DNA of 64,000 bases from CAMAXB01 sp964476565 (GTDB lineage: Bacteria > Verrucomicrobiota > Verrucomicrobiia > Opitutales > Opitutaceae): assembly GCA_964476565.1 (NCBI GenBank), contig CAYZBG010000002.1, positions 1 to 64,000 on the forward strand, given 5' to 3'. Each line of letters begins with the position of its first letter. Position 1 is the first letter of the stretch. Positions 25,630-37,373 of the stretch are shown piece after piece. The position numbers and the translations under genes were made by a program. The notes beneath the pieces were generated by a model. It saw only the letters and a program-made list of their open reading frames with translations, made no database searches and was not told the origin of the DNA.

Positions 25630-28600
25630 TTAGAGATCGAACGACGCGGTCAGGATGAAGCGGCGCGGGTTGATGATGCGGTAGGCGTAGATCGAACCAT
25701 CGGGATTCGCGCCCACGGCCTGGAGCCGGCCGTCCTCGAAGACGTCGCGGACATTCAACTGCAGGTTGCCGCGCACCTTGTCGTCGAAGAGGCGGAAGCG
25801 GTAACCGGCGGAGAGGTCGACGTAGTAGCGCGCCTTGTCGTAGATGGGACGATTCGGATCGAGTTCGAGCACGACGCCGTTGAAGTTACCTGGCAGCGTG
25901 GACGGCGGCGCGCCATAGAAGCCGATCGACGCCTTGTCTTCCCAGCGCACGGCACCGCCGACGCTGAAGTTCTTCAGGCGGCCCTCGGTGAACGAATAGT
26001 TGGTGAGGGCGCTCCAGCGATACTTGCGCACCTGCGAACGGGGCTTGCCGACGTTGGCCACGCTGAAGAGGTAGGGGGAAATCAGGCTGTTGAAGTAAGC
26101 GGTCTCGGGCGTGTCGCCGCCGCGCGCCGGAATCGTGTTCCACCACAGGTTCCCGTTGTCGTCCTTCGCCGTGGTCCACACCGGCAGGCGCTCCTGCCAG
26201 TAGTTGAACTGCTCCGGCCCGATCGCCGCGTCGATCGCGACCTGCTGGGCGCCGGTGAACTTGAGACGCCAGTTCGGGGTGGGATTATAGGTGACTTCGA
26301 CCTCATACCCCTTGGAAACGATGTCGGCCTGGCCGTTGGTCTGCGGCTGGCCCGGACCGGCGGCGAGGAAGGTTGTCAGCCAGTCCTCGGTGCGCCCCAT
26401 GAGCTGGGCGACCGCGGTATGGACCTGCGCTGCGCTGGGCGTGACGCCCTGATTGGCGAAGCGGTTGGTCACGACATCGAGCGCCCACGGGTAGAACCCG
26501 TTGGCATCGCGTACACCGTTGTTCTCGGGCCGTCCCTCGAGGCGGAAGGTGCGGTTGCCGAGCGTGCCGACCTCGCCGGTGCGGGTGTCGTCCTCGGACA
26601 CCTCGTAGCGGTTCAGCTTCACCGACAGTTTGCCCTGCAGGGCGGTGAAGGTGACGCCGTAATCCGTGCCCTTGCCCTGCGGGTTGGGCAGCACGCCCTT
26701 CAGGTCCATGCTGTAACGCACCACCTGCGGGAAGAAGCTCTCAGCCCGGTTGTAGTACAGGTTGAGCCAACGCGTGGGCTTGGCCACGATGCCATAGGTG
26801 GTCGTGTCGCCCTTCTGCGAGGCGCGGGTTGCCGGACCGAGCACGCCGGTGGCTTCGTCGGTCCAGGTGTTGAAGTTTTCGAAGTTGGCCTCGCTGACCA
26901 AGCCCGTCGCCGGGTCGACGGCGAGTCCGACGGTGGAACGCTCGCGGCGTTCGTCGCGGCGCCAGCCGACCGTGGTCACAATCCGGTCATCGAAGAAGTA
27001 GCTCTGGGCGGTGAGGCTGAGCGTCTTGAGTTCCTCCTGGCGGCGGCCGCTGCCGGTGCGACCGAGCAGGTCCACGTCAACGGACTCGTTGACCCACTGG
27101 CCGGTGAGGTTGTTGAACCAGGTCAGCGTCTGCGGGCCGTTGATGTTGTCGATGGCCGACGGAGCGTAGTCGACGTTGCCGCCGACGCCGTCACCGAGGT
27201 AGTAACGCTGGCCGATCGGATTGAGCGCGACGCGGTTGGCCGTGTTGGTCCAGGCTTGGGTCGACGAGACATATTGGCCGTAGTTGTAGGTGCGCGTGTC
27301 GTAATCGTTCTGCTCCAAGTGCGCGGCCAACCGCTGCGTGCCGATCCACGACAGGAGGCGGGGCAGATTGGCGGGCGTGTACTGGTAGGCGAGGTCGGCG
27401 TTGAGGATCTCGCGGTCTTCCGGCACGCGCTGCGTGGTCGGACCGTCCGGCGCCTGGACGTAGGGGCGCATGAAGTTGGGGTTCGTGCGTCCATCGAGCA
27501 GCTTCGAATTGATGTCGATGAAGAGCACCGTGTCGGTGTTGTCGATGATGCTCGCGCGGGTGCGCTCGAAGTCCTGGCGGAAGAAGCCGGCGCGGGCGGC
27601 CACGAGGTGGGTGCGGTTCTCGAAGATCACCTGCTCGACCTCGAAGCGCGACGTTTCCGCGGTGTCCTTGCCCCAGTTCGGCGCAGTGAAGTTGATCTCG
27701 GACCAGTCATAGATCGACTGATCGTCGGAGGCCAAAGCGAAGAAGAGCGGGTACGGGTTTGCCTTGCGCCGCATGATGTCCGTGGCGGTCTGGACGTACC
27801 GCAGGTTGCTGTTCGCGTTGGTCGGGAGCGGATTGCCACTCGTGATCGGATTGGCGGTGCGGCCCTGGCTGAAGAACTGCACGCGGCCGTCATCGATCCA
27901 CGCGTTGAGCCGGCCGTAAGTCGCGTTGGCGCCCATGAGACCCAGCGGGAGCAGGGTGTTTTCCGTGCTCACCGGGATCACGCCCGACTGCGTGCCATTC
28001 GCGAAGGTGACGCGCTGGGTGGTCGGGTCCCACGTGGGCATGCCGTTCTCGCGCCACTCGAGGGTCGAGTCGCGCGGCGTGAGCGAGTTGGGGCGACGGT
28101 AGTCGTTATCGTACTTTTCGTAGGCCGCCTTGATCGTGGTCGAGCGGAACGGCTTGATCTGGATCGCGCCGTAATAACGCGTGATGTGCTCGGAGGACGG
28201 CTTCTGCACGAAGCCCTTCGCCTCGTTCACGGCGGCGAAGCGCACCGCGAGCTTGTTGGCGATCAGCGGACGGTTGGTGTCGAAACTGACGCGGTGGCCG
28301 CCCTCGCTGTCGAGGCGGAACGAGGTGGACGTGTGCTCGCGCGTCAGGTTGGCCTGGGACGGCACGAGATTGACCGTGCCGGCGGCGGCGCCGAGACCGA
28401 AGAGATTGGAGTTGGGACCGCGCGAGATCTCGACCGCATCGATGTTGTAGGCGTCGAGCGGAATCTTGTTGTTGCTGGAAAAGTTTCCGAGCGCGGTGTT
28501 GACGCCGCTGCCGCTGATCGGGCTGCCGACGCCGCGAATGCGGTTAGCCGTCGCCGGGTCGTTGGCCGTGCCGTCAATGATGCCGCCGTTGCGGTTGGCG

Positions 28601-28962
28601 GTGAACTGGGTGTAGTTCCCCGTGCCCTCGGTGCTGGCCTCGTAGAGAAAGATGTCGTTGATATCGAGCGCAGCGGTATCGACCATCTGCTGCTTCGTGA
28701 TGACGGTGATCGACGCGCCGAGATCCTCGAGCTTCGAGTTGAGGCGCGTGCCCGACAGCGTGTTCGAGGCCTGATAACCACGGTCGTCCGTGGTCACTTC
28801 GAAGGGAGAGAGTTGGATGACCTGCTCGCCGGCAGCCGGAGCTGGGCTCGCCGGCGGCGTAGCCTGAGCGGAGAGGCCGTGCGGCAACAGGAGACACGCG
28901 GCAATGAGACAGGAAGGCAGGGTGGGCGCTTGGAGCGCGACCCGGGACGGTTTTGGGCGCAT
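25630..28962 (-). CDS. TonB-dependent receptor of the LacI regulon
   Basis: A 1110-residue outer membrane receptor. A signal peptide ends at HGLSAQA; a Pro/Ala linker is followed by QVIQLSPFEVTTDDRGYQASNTLSGTRLNSKLEDLGASITVITKQQM, the classic plug start of Opitutaceae receptors. The plug also has AVEISRGPNSNLFGLGAAAGTVNLVPSQ. The barrel ends in RRFILTASFDL. Large size and neighbours suggest uptake of an oligosaccharide rather than iron. The ATG at 28962 is chosen over an upstream GTG at 29028 that lacks a signal sequence. A LacI-type palindrome is centred about 100 bp upstream. Confidence 0.9.
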   Translation of the reverse strand: MRPKPSRVALQAPTLPSCLIAACLLLPHGLSAQATPPASPAPAAGEQVIQLSPFEVTTDDRGYQASNTLSGTRLNSKLEDLGASITVITKQQMVDTAALDINDIFLYEASTEGTGNYTQFTANRNGGIIDGTANDPATANRIRGVGSPISGSGVNTALGNFSSNNKIPLDAYNIDAVEISRGPNSNLFGLGAAAGTVNLVPSQANLTREHTSTSFRLDSEGGHRVSFDTNRPLIANKLAVRFAAVNEAKGFVQKPSSEHITRYYGAIQIKPFRSTTIKAAYEKYDNDYRRPNSLTPRDSTLEWRENGMPTWDPTTQRVTFANGTQSGVIPVSTENTLLPLGLMGANATYGRLNAWIDDGRVQFFSQGRTANPITSGNPLPTNANSNLRYVQTATDIMRRKANPYPLFFALASDDQSIYDWSEINFTAPNWGKDTAETSRFEVEQVIFENRTHLVAARAGFFRQDFERTRASIIDNTDTVLFIDINSKLLDGRTNPNFMRPYVQAPDGPTTQRVPEDREILNADLAYQYTPANLPRLLSWIGTQRLAAHLEQNDYDTRTYNYGQYVSSTQAWTNTANRVALNPIGQRYYLGDGVGGNVDYAPSAIDNINGPQTLTWFNNLTGQWVNESVDVDLLGRTGSGRRQEELKTLSLTAQSYFFDDRIVTTVGWRRDERRERSTVGLAVDPATGLVSEANFENFNTWTDEATGVLGPATRASQKGDTTTYGIVAKPTRWLNLYYNRAESFFPQVVRYSMDLKGVLPNPQGKGTDYGVTFTALQGKLSVKLNRYEVSEDDTRTGEVGTLGNRTFRLEGRPENNGVRDANGFYPWALDVVTNRFANQGVTPSAAQVHTAVAQLMGRTEDWLTTFLAAGPGQPQTNGQADIVSKGYEVEVTYNPTPNWRLKFTGAQQVAIDAAIGPEQFNYWQERLPVWTTAKDDNGNLWWNTIPARGGDTPETAYFNSLISPYLFSVANVGKPRSQVRKYRWSALTNYSFTEGRLKNFSVGGAVRWEDKASIGFYGAPPSTLPGNFNGVVLELDPNRPIYDKARYYVDLSAGYRFRLFDDKVRGNLQLNVRDVFEDGRLQAVGANPDGSIYAYRIINPRRFILTASFDL

Positions 28963-29053
28963 GGCGATGGGGTTGAGGTTAGGGGGCCAACGGGCTGGGT
29001 GACCCGTTCGCCGTATCCCTGCGCCCAATGCCGCCGGAGGTCAGTCCCGGCGC

Positions 29054-29070
29054 CTTGCAAGCGTTGCAAG
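29054..29070. promoter_or_regulatory. LacI-type operator, copy at TonB receptor
   Basis: CTTGCAA-GCG-TTGCAAG is a perfect inverted repeat with a 3-bp centre, 92 bp upstream of the receptor ATG. It shares 16 of 17 bases with the site directly before the LacI-family gene at 21511-21527. Confidence 0.8.
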
Positions 29071-29083
29071 CAGCGCGGACGAA

Positions 29084-29183
29084 NNNNNNNNNNNNNNNNN
29101 NNNNNNNNNNNNNNNNNNNNNNNNNNNNNNNNNNNNNNNNNNNNNNNNNNNNNNNNNNNNNNNNNNNNNNNNNNNNNNNNNNN
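29084..29183. other. Assembly gap (100 N)
   Basis: A run of exactly 100 N, the usual placeholder for a scaffold join of unknown length. It lies between the LacI-type operator of the TonB receptor and the 3' end of the SUI1-like gene, so receptor promoter elements or small genes could be hidden. Confidence 0.99.
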
Positions 29184-29196
29184 CGCGCGGCGGCGT

Positions 29197-29592
29197 TCAG
29201 CCCCCAGCCATCACCGGGCGAAAGCCGGCCCGGGTCAGGATCTCCGCGACCTTCTCGCGGTTGTCCCCTTGGATCTCAATCTGGCCGTCCTTCACCGTCC
29301 CTCCGCAACCGCAGGCGGCGCGCATCGCCTTCGCCAACCGCTCCTTTTCGGGCAGGCCGATACCGACGAAACCGCTGACCACGGTGACGGTCTTGCCTCC
29401 CCGCCCCGCCGTGGTGCGGCGAATCTCGACGCGGCCCCGATTCTTGGCCGGAGCAGGGGCGGCCGCCGCGGGCGGGCGGGCCCCCGGCGCCGGCTGAGCC
29501 GGGCCCGGCGGGAGGGAAAGGCCGCCCAGGGCAGCGAACGGATTCTGCGCCAACGCCTCGCCGCCATCGGTCGGTCGTTTGGAAGGATTCAT
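29197..29592 (-). CDS. SUI1/eIF1-like translation factor (YciH type)
   Basis: A 131-residue protein whose last 70 residues are the SUI1 domain: VEIRRTTAGRGGKTVTVVSGF, then LAKAMRAACGCGGTVKDGQIEIQGDNREKVAEIL. The KxxCGCGGTVKDGxIEIQGD block is diagnostic. The first 60 residues are a Pro/Ala-rich, probably disordered extension. Bacterial YciH homologues influence start-site fidelity. The ATG at 29592 overlaps the stop of the upstream 83-residue gene (ATGA), so both are translated from one mRNA. Confidence 0.88.
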   Translation of the reverse strand: MNPSKRPTDGGEALAQNPFAALGGLSLPPGPAQPAPGARPPAAAAPAPAKNRGRVEIRRTTAGRGGKTVTVVSGFVGIGLPEKERLAKAMRAACGCGGTVKDGQIEIQGDNREKVAEILTRAGFRPVMAGG

Positions 29593-29840
29593 GAGGAAGA
29601 CCCGCCGAGCCCCGCCCGCCCCCCGCAAATGCCGGCCGGCGGAGTATCGCCATCCAAGTACATCAAGGCCTTGGCGTAACTCCGACGCTGCAAAAAATGG
29701 AGCAGCTGCGGCGACAGGCTGGTTTGCCCGCGTTGGGCAAAGTCATCCAGCCGCGCCATCTCACGCGCAATCACCGCGCCATCCGCTCGCTTGATCGCCT
29801 CCAGCAAGGACGTGAGGGCCTGTTTGATTTCAGCTTCCAT
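29589..29840 (-). CDS. Small uncharacterised protein
   Basis: An 83-residue protein, MEAEIKQALTSLLEAIKRADGAVIAREMARLDDF, mostly helical with a Gly-rich tail (GGRAGLGGSSS). I do not recognise a family. The 4-bp overlap with the SUI1-like gene and helical composition support a real gene. It is divergent from sucA, with 218 bp between. Confidence 0.65.
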   Translation of the reverse strand: MEAEIKQALTSLLEAIKRADGAVIAREMARLDDFAQRGQTSLSPQLLHFLQRRSYAKALMYLDGDTPPAGICGGRAGLGGSSS

Positions 29841-30058
29841 GGGTCATCAAAGGGGAGGAGTTGTTGCCGATGATCAACTTGTAAAAAGCCCAGGCACCGT
29901 GTTGCAGGGTGGCACCAAAATCCATATCAGCCTTGAGTGGGCTCTCCGGCTGCGGCTTACTTCGGGACTGCGGCCGAGGCCACGCATCGGGCGGACCCCC
30001 AACGTTGTCCACCGGTTCGTCGCGCCGTCCGACTTCGTTCGCCGACCACTTTTTCTGC

Positions 30059-32806
<2,748 letters not shown>

Positions 32807-32810
32807 AGCA

Positions 32811-32923
32811 GTGAGGCGTGAGGTGCGGGTAGCGAGCATTCCCACCCGCTCAATCCCACCGACCAAACTCCTCACTCCTCGCCAATAACTACTCGCTCCT
32901 CACTACCCGCTACCCGCTACTTC
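32811..32923. repeat. Heptamer repeat array before sucB
   Basis: The part at 32868-32923 is exactly eight heptamers, alternating CTCCTCA/CTACTCG/CTACCCG-type units with one CCAATAA. The stretch 32811-32867 continues a weaker 7-bp period in the complementary sense (GTGAGGC, GTGAGGT and so on), so the whole can fold back on itself. The array ends 3 bp before the sucB ATG. Confidence 0.7.
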
Positions 32924-32926
32924 CCT

Positions 32927-34162
32927 ATGGCCACCGTCGACATCAAAATCCCGCCGCTCGGCGAATCGATCTCCTCCGGCGTCCTCGCCAACTGGCACGT
33001 CAAGGACGGCGACGTCGTGAAGAAGGACCAGCCGCTCTTCGAACTCGAAACCGACAAGATCACGTCCGAGGGCCTCGCCGAGGCCGCGGGCCGGATCAGC
33101 CTGAAGGTCGCCGCCGGCACCGAGGTGAAGATCGGCCAGGTGGTGGCCTCGATCGACACCAGCGTGGCGGCCGACAGCGCCGGAAAACCTGCCCCGGCCG
33201 CACCCGCCGAGGCCCCCAAGCCCGCAGCCGCTCCCGCCACGCGCGAAGCGGCGAAGAGCGACGCCGTCTCCCCGGCCGTCCGCCGTCTTGCCGCCGAAAG
33301 TGGCGTCGACCCCGCCACCGTAACCGGCACCGGCAAGGGTGGCCGCGTAACCAAGGGTGACATGCTCGTCGCCGCCTCCGCCCCCGTGGTGGCTGCCGCC
33401 GTGGCGTCCGCCCCGGCCTCCGCCGTGCCTGCCACCGCCCCGGTGGTGACGCCCCCGCCGGCCGGTCGCCGCACCCGGCGCAAGATGACCAAGCTGCGCC
33501 AGACCATCGCCAACCGCCTCGTCGCCGCCCAGCACGAGGCCGCCATGCTCACCACGTTCAACGAGGTCGACATGTCGGCCGTGATGGAGCTGCGGAAGAA
33601 GTACCAGGACGACTTCACCAAGAAACACGGTGTGAAGCTCGGCTTCATGTCCTTCTTCACCAAGGCCGTGGTGCATGCCCTCCGGGAGGTGCCCGCCGTC
33701 AATGCGCAGATCGACGGCGACGAGATCGTCGAGAACCACTACTACGACATCAGCATGGCCGTCTCGACCGACAAGGGCCTGGTCGTGCCGGTGGTGCGCG
33801 GCTGCGACCAGCTCGACATGGCCGGAATCGAAAAGGCGATCGCCGACGTGGCCAAGCGCGCCCGCGACGGCAAGCTCACCCTCCCCGACTTCGAAGGCGG
33901 CTGCTTCACCATCACCAACGGGGGCATCTTCGGCTCGATGCTCTCCACCCCGATCATCAACGCCCCGCAAAGCGCCATCCTCGGCCTGCACGCCATCAAC
34001 GAGCGTCCCGTCGCGGTCAACGGCCAGGTCGTCATCCGTCCGATGATGTACCTCGCCCTCAGCTACGACCACCGGATCGTCGACGGCAAGGAAGCCGTCA
34101 CCTTCCTCGTCAAGATCAAGCAAGCGATCGAAGACCCCGCCCGCCTTCTCATCAGCGTATAA
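32927..34162 (+). CDS. sucB: Dihydrolipoyl succinyltransferase (E2)
   Basis: A 411-residue E2 core of the 2-oxoglutarate dehydrogenase complex. One lipoyl domain has the lipoylated Lys44 in FELETDKIT. An Ala/Pro linker is followed by the E1/E3-binding domain (SPAVRRLAAESGVDPATVTGTGKGGRVTKGD, near residues 112-142) and a second linker. The catalytic domain ends with SYDHRIVDGKEAV, which carries the active-site histidine and aspartate. It forms the sucA-sucB-lpd set. Confidence 0.95.
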   Translation: MATVDIKIPPLGESISSGVLANWHVKDGDVVKKDQPLFELETDKITSEGLAEAAGRISLKVAAGTEVKIGQVVASIDTSVAADSAGKPAPAAPAEAPKPAAAPATREAAKSDAVSPAVRRLAAESGVDPATVTGTGKGGRVTKGDMLVAASAPVVAAAVASAPASAVPATAPVVTPPPAGRRTRRKMTKLRQTIANRLVAAQHEAAMLTTFNEVDMSAVMELRKKYQDDFTKKHGVKLGFMSFFTKAVVHALREVPAVNAQIDGDEIVENHYYDISMAVSTDKGLVVPVVRGCDQLDMAGIEKAIADVAKRARDGKLTLPDFEGGCFTITNGGIFGSMLSTPIINAPQSAILGLHAINERPVAVNGQVVIRPMMYLALSYDHRIVDGKEAVTFLVKIKQAIEDPARLLISV

Positions 34163-34171
34163 ACCCGCCTC

Positions 34172-34248
34172 AACGCAGAGACGCGGAGACGCCAAGGTCG
34201 CCACGCTCCGCCCCCCCTGCGCCCTCCGCACCTCTGCGACTCTGCGTT
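34172..34248. repeat. Inverted repeat of CGCAGAGA family
   Basis: AACGCAGAGACGCGGAG at 34172-34188 pairs with 34232-34248 at 15 of 17 positions. It fills the 89-bp gap between sucB and lpd. Similar repeats lie at 36143-36207 and 4756-4914, and the same CGCAGAGA text is known as a dispersed repeat in several phyla. Confidence 0.75.
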
Positions 34249-34251
34249 AAA

Positions 34252-35658
34252 ATGCCCTCCTCTCCTTCCTCCTCGGCCACTTACGATGTGGTCATCCTCG
34301 GCGCCGGTCCCGGTGGCTATGTCTGCGCCTTCCGCGCCGCCCAGCTCGGCCTCAAAGTCGCCCTGGTTGACAAGCGTGCGACCCTCGGCGGCACCTGCCT
34401 CAACGTGGGCTGCATCCCGAGCAAGGCCCTGCTCCATTCGTCGGAGCAATTCGCCTTTGCCCGGCATCACGCCGCCGCCCACGGCATCAAGCTGGGCTCG
34501 GTCGAGGTCGACGTGCCGGCCATGCTGAAGAAGAAGGACGACGTCGTCACGAAGCTCGTCGGCGGCGTCGCCCAGCTCGCCAAGGCCCGCAAGATCACCG
34601 TGGTGACCGGCACCGCGTCGTTCGCGGGCAAGGACACTGTCACGGTGAAGGGTGAAAAGGAAACCGTCAGCCTGACGGCGAAGCACATCGTCATCGCCAC
34701 CGGTTCGGCGCCGGTCGAGCTCCCGTTCATGAAGTTTGACGGCAAGACCGTCGTCTCGAGCGACGAGGCCATCGCCTTCGAGGCCGTGCCCAAGAAGCTT
34801 GTGGTCGTTGGCGGCGGCGCCATCGGGCTCGAGCTCGGGTCGGTCTGGGCGCGCCTGGGCGCAGACGTCACCGTGGTCGAATTCCTGCCGAAGATCGTCG
34901 CCACGTACGACGAGGACGTGGTGCGCAACTTCACCCGCATCCTGCAAAAACAGGGTCTCAAGATCGAGACCGGGGCCAAGGTCATGGGCTTTGCCAAGGG
35001 CGTGCTCACCGCCGAGCGCGACGGCGCCAAGCTCGAGTTCCCGGCGGACAAGGTTCTGGTCGCCGTCGGTCGCCGGCCCTACACGGATGGACTCAACCTC
35101 GAGGCCGCCGGCGTGGAGCTGGATGAAAAGAAGCGGATCAAGGTCGACGGACACCTGCGCACCAACGTGCCCGGCATCTGGGCCGTCGGCGACGTGGTGG
35201 CTGGGCCGATGCTGGCGCACAAGGCCGAGGAGGACGGCGTGGCCGTCGCCGAGTGGATTGCCGGCAAGGCCGGCCATATCAACTGGGACCTTGTCCCGGC
35301 CATCGTCTACACCGAGCCCGAGGTCGCCAGCGTCGGCCTGGGTGAGGATGCGGCCAAGGCCCGCGGCATCGCGGTGAAGATCGGCAAGTTCAATTTCGCG
35401 GCGAACGGACGCGCCATTGCGGCCGACGCGACGGATGGTTACGTGAAGATCATCGCCGACGCGACCGACGATCGCATCCTTGGCGCGCAGATCCTCGGTC
35501 GTGGCGCCGGCGAACTGATCAGCGAGATCGTGACGCACATGGAGTACGGCGGCAGCTCCGAAGACCTCGCGCGCACCATCCATGCCCATCCGACCCTGAG
35601 CGAAGCGGTCAAGGAAGCCGCGCTCGCCGTGAGCAAGAGCGCGTTGCACGCGCTCTGA
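34252..35658 (+). CDS. lpd: Dihydrolipoamide dehydrogenase (E3)
   Basis: A 468-residue FAD enzyme that reoxidises the lipoyl groups of SucB. The FAD fold is YDVVILGAGPGGYVCAFRAA; the redox disulphide is Cys49-Cys54 in GGTCLNVGCIPSK. An NAD fold has LVVVGGGAIGLELGSVW, and the catalytic dyad is in HAHPTLSEAVKEAAL near the C-terminus. A Ser/Pro-rich stub of 8 residues precedes the conserved start. Third gene of the complex. Confidence 0.96.
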   Translation: MPSSPSSSATYDVVILGAGPGGYVCAFRAAQLGLKVALVDKRATLGGTCLNVGCIPSKALLHSSEQFAFARHHAAAHGIKLGSVEVDVPAMLKKKDDVVTKLVGGVAQLAKARKITVVTGTASFAGKDTVTVKGEKETVSLTAKHIVIATGSAPVELPFMKFDGKTVVSSDEAIAFEAVPKKLVVVGGGAIGLELGSVWARLGADVTVVEFLPKIVATYDEDVVRNFTRILQKQGLKIETGAKVMGFAKGVLTAERDGAKLEFPADKVLVAVGRRPYTDGLNLEAAGVELDEKKRIKVDGHLRTNVPGIWAVGDVVAGPMLAHKAEEDGVAVAEWIAGKAGHINWDLVPAIVYTEPEVASVGLGEDAAKARGIAVKIGKFNFAANGRAIAADATDGYVKIIADATDDRILGAQILGRGAGELISEIVTHMEYGGSSEDLARTIHAHPTLSEAVKEAALAVSKSALHAL

Positions 35659-35667
35659 TCGGCGGTC

Positions 35668-36066
35668 ATGGCCTCGCATCTCGGCTGCGTGGCGGTGCTG
35701 GTGCGCGATTACGACGAGGCCATCGCGTACTACACCGGCACGTTGGGATTCACCCTGCTCGAGGATCGCCGTCTCGCCCCCGACAAACGCTGGGTACGCG
35801 TGGCGCCACCGGGCGCCCGTGAGACGAGTGTGCTGCTGGCCCGTGCGACCACGCCGCCGCAACTCGCCGCCGTCGGCAACCAGGCAGGCGGACGCGTCTG
35901 GCTCTTCCTGCACACCGACGATTTTGCCCGCGACTACGCGGCATTCCAGGCCCGTGGCGTCACCTTCGCCGAGACGCCGCGGCACGAGGACTACGGCACC
36001 GTCGCGGTGTTCACCGATCTCTACGGCAATCGCTGGGACCTGATCGGACCGCGGGTTTCAGAGTAG
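35668..36066 (+). CDS. VOC family (glyoxalase-like) protein
   Basis: A 132-residue vicinal-oxygen-chelate fold protein: VAVLVRDYDEAIAYYTGTLGFTLLED, then GRVWLFLHTDDFARDYAAFQARGVTF and VAVFTDLYGNRWDLIGP. Likely metal positions (His/Glu) are partly absent, as in many members of unknown function. It starts 9 bp after lpd and is probably cotranscribed with the suc genes. No substrate can be proposed. Confidence 0.85.
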   Translation: MASHLGCVAVLVRDYDEAIAYYTGTLGFTLLEDRRLAPDKRWVRVAPPGARETSVLLARATTPPQLAAVGNQAGGRVWLFLHTDDFARDYAAFQARGVTFAETPRHEDYGTVAVFTDLYGNRWDLIGPRVSE

Positions 36067-36434
36067 GCCCCGCCCCCGGGAACGCCGAGCCCCAGCTCGG
36101 CTCCTCGTCCCCTCGTCCCCCCCAAGGCACCGACGAAATTCTCCCGCAGAGACGCCGAGGCGCGGAGTTTAGATTAACTATCCTCAGCGGCTCTGCGCCT
36201 CCGCGGGACCCTTCTGAGCGTTTTGTGCCTCTTTGTGGCCAATACCGGATGCCTGAGTCGTTGCCACAATCGCCCGATTGGGAGGCCGGCGGCGCGGCGG
36301 TGATGGGCTCGGAACCCTTCTGAGCCTTTTGTACGTCTTTGTGGCTATACCCAAACCGCCCGGTGAGGGCACCGGGCCTACAGGGGGGCGCGTCGCGCGA
36401 CGGGCGCAGGTCGCACGTCGAAGGGCGGACGGGA
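36067..36434. repeat. Repeat-filled intergenic region before xer gene
   Basis: This 368-bp gap holds a CGCAGAGA-type inverted repeat (36143-36167 with 36183-36207), two direct copies of an ACCCTTCTGAG...CTTTGTGGC sequence of about 38 nt (from 36208 and from 36314), and a CCCGGTG/CACCGGG hairpin (36359-36376). No coding potential, tRNA or promoter was recognised. Confidence 0.7.
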
Positions 36435-37373
36435 CTAGGCTCGCGGGTGGGCCTTGTCGTACACCGCTTTGAGGCGGGCCGCGCTCACGTGCGTGTACAC
36501 CTGCGTGGTCGACAGGCTGACGTGGCCGAGCAGCTCCTGCACCAGTCGCAGGTCCGCCCCGGCGTTGAGCAGGTGCGTGGCGTAGCTGTGGCGCAGCTTG
36601 TGCGGCGTCAGGTCCATCGGCAGCCCGGCCAGAGCGAGGTACCGCTTCAACAGCCGTTGCACGTCCCGGGCCGGCAGACACGCATGCTCGGCATTGACCA
36701 CGACGGGATCCTCGCGGCCCGTCGCGCGGGCAAAGTCGTTCCGCCAGCGGGCGAGCACCGCCATGGCCACGCGCCCCAGCGGGCACACCCGCTCCTTGCG
36801 TCCTTTGCCCAGCACGCGGGCAACACCCTGCGCCTCATCGATCGCGCCGTAGGTGAGGCCGGTCAGTTCGCTCACGCGCAATCCACCGCCATAGAGCAGT
36901 TCCATCACGAGCCGGTCGCGCCACGCGGTGAACGGATCGATCGCACCGTTCTCGAGCAGGCGCTGCGGGCCCTGCAATAGCTGCACCATCTGCGCCTCCG
37001 TAAGAAACTTCGGCAGGCGCTTCTCCAGCTTGGGCAGCGGCACGGCCACGAAGGGACTTCGCTGGAGGCGGCCTTGGCGTTGCCAGTACTTGTAGAACGC
37101 GCGCAGCCCCGACACGTGGTTGTGCAGGGTGCGCCGGTCGAAACGCCGCTGGGCTTCGATGACAAAATCGCGGGCGTCGCGCGCTGTCAGCGCGTCGTAG
37201 GGCCGCCCGGCAAGTCCCGCCCCCTCCAGCCAGCGGTGAAAATCCACGAAGGCCTGCCGGTAGTTGCGCACCGTATACGCCGAGTAGCGCCGCTCCAGTG
37301 CCAGATACTCGAGGAACGGCTCGAGCCACGCCTGGGCGACCTCTGGCGGGACGGACGCCGGCGCCACGCTCAT
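36435..37373 (-). CDS. xerC: Tyrosine recombinase, XerC/XerD type
   Basis: A 312-residue site-specific recombinase. The N-terminal SAM-like domain has FLEYLALERRYSAYTVRNYRQAF. The catalytic residues are present in order: Arg in GGGLRVSELTGL, Lys in GKGRKERVCPL, the HxxR of PHKLRHSYATHLLNAGADLRLVQELLGH, and the nucleophile Tyr in STTQVYTHV. Size and C-terminal helix fit a chromosome dimer resolvase rather than a phage integrase, and there is no phage context. Its ATG overlaps the mazG stop by 4 bp. Confidence 0.9.
   Translation of the reverse strand: MSVAPASVPPEVAQAWLEPFLEYLALERRYSAYTVRNYRQAFVDFHRWLEGAGLAGRPYDALTARDARDFVIEAQRRFDRRTLHNHVSGLRAFYKYWQRQGRLQRSPFVAVPLPKLEKRLPKFLTEAQMVQLLQGPQRLLENGAIDPFTAWRDRLVMELLYGGGLRVSELTGLTYGAIDEAQGVARVLGKGRKERVCPLGRVAMAVLARWRNDFARATGREDPVVVNAEHACLPARDVQRLLKRYLALAGLPMDLTPHKLRHSYATHLLNAGADLRLVQELLGHVSLSTTQVYTHVSAARLKAVYDKAHPRA

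Noticed and set aside
26419..29679. Plus-strand open frame of more than 1000 codons across the TonB receptor and the N gap
   Set aside because: It is the mirror of the minus-strand receptor, runs through 100 N, and shows no recognisable protein features.
36067..36434. Possible tRNA or attachment site next to the tyrosine recombinase gene
   Set aside because: No cloverleaf or integrated element is visible; the recombinase looks like a housekeeping Xer protein and the gap is explained by repeats.
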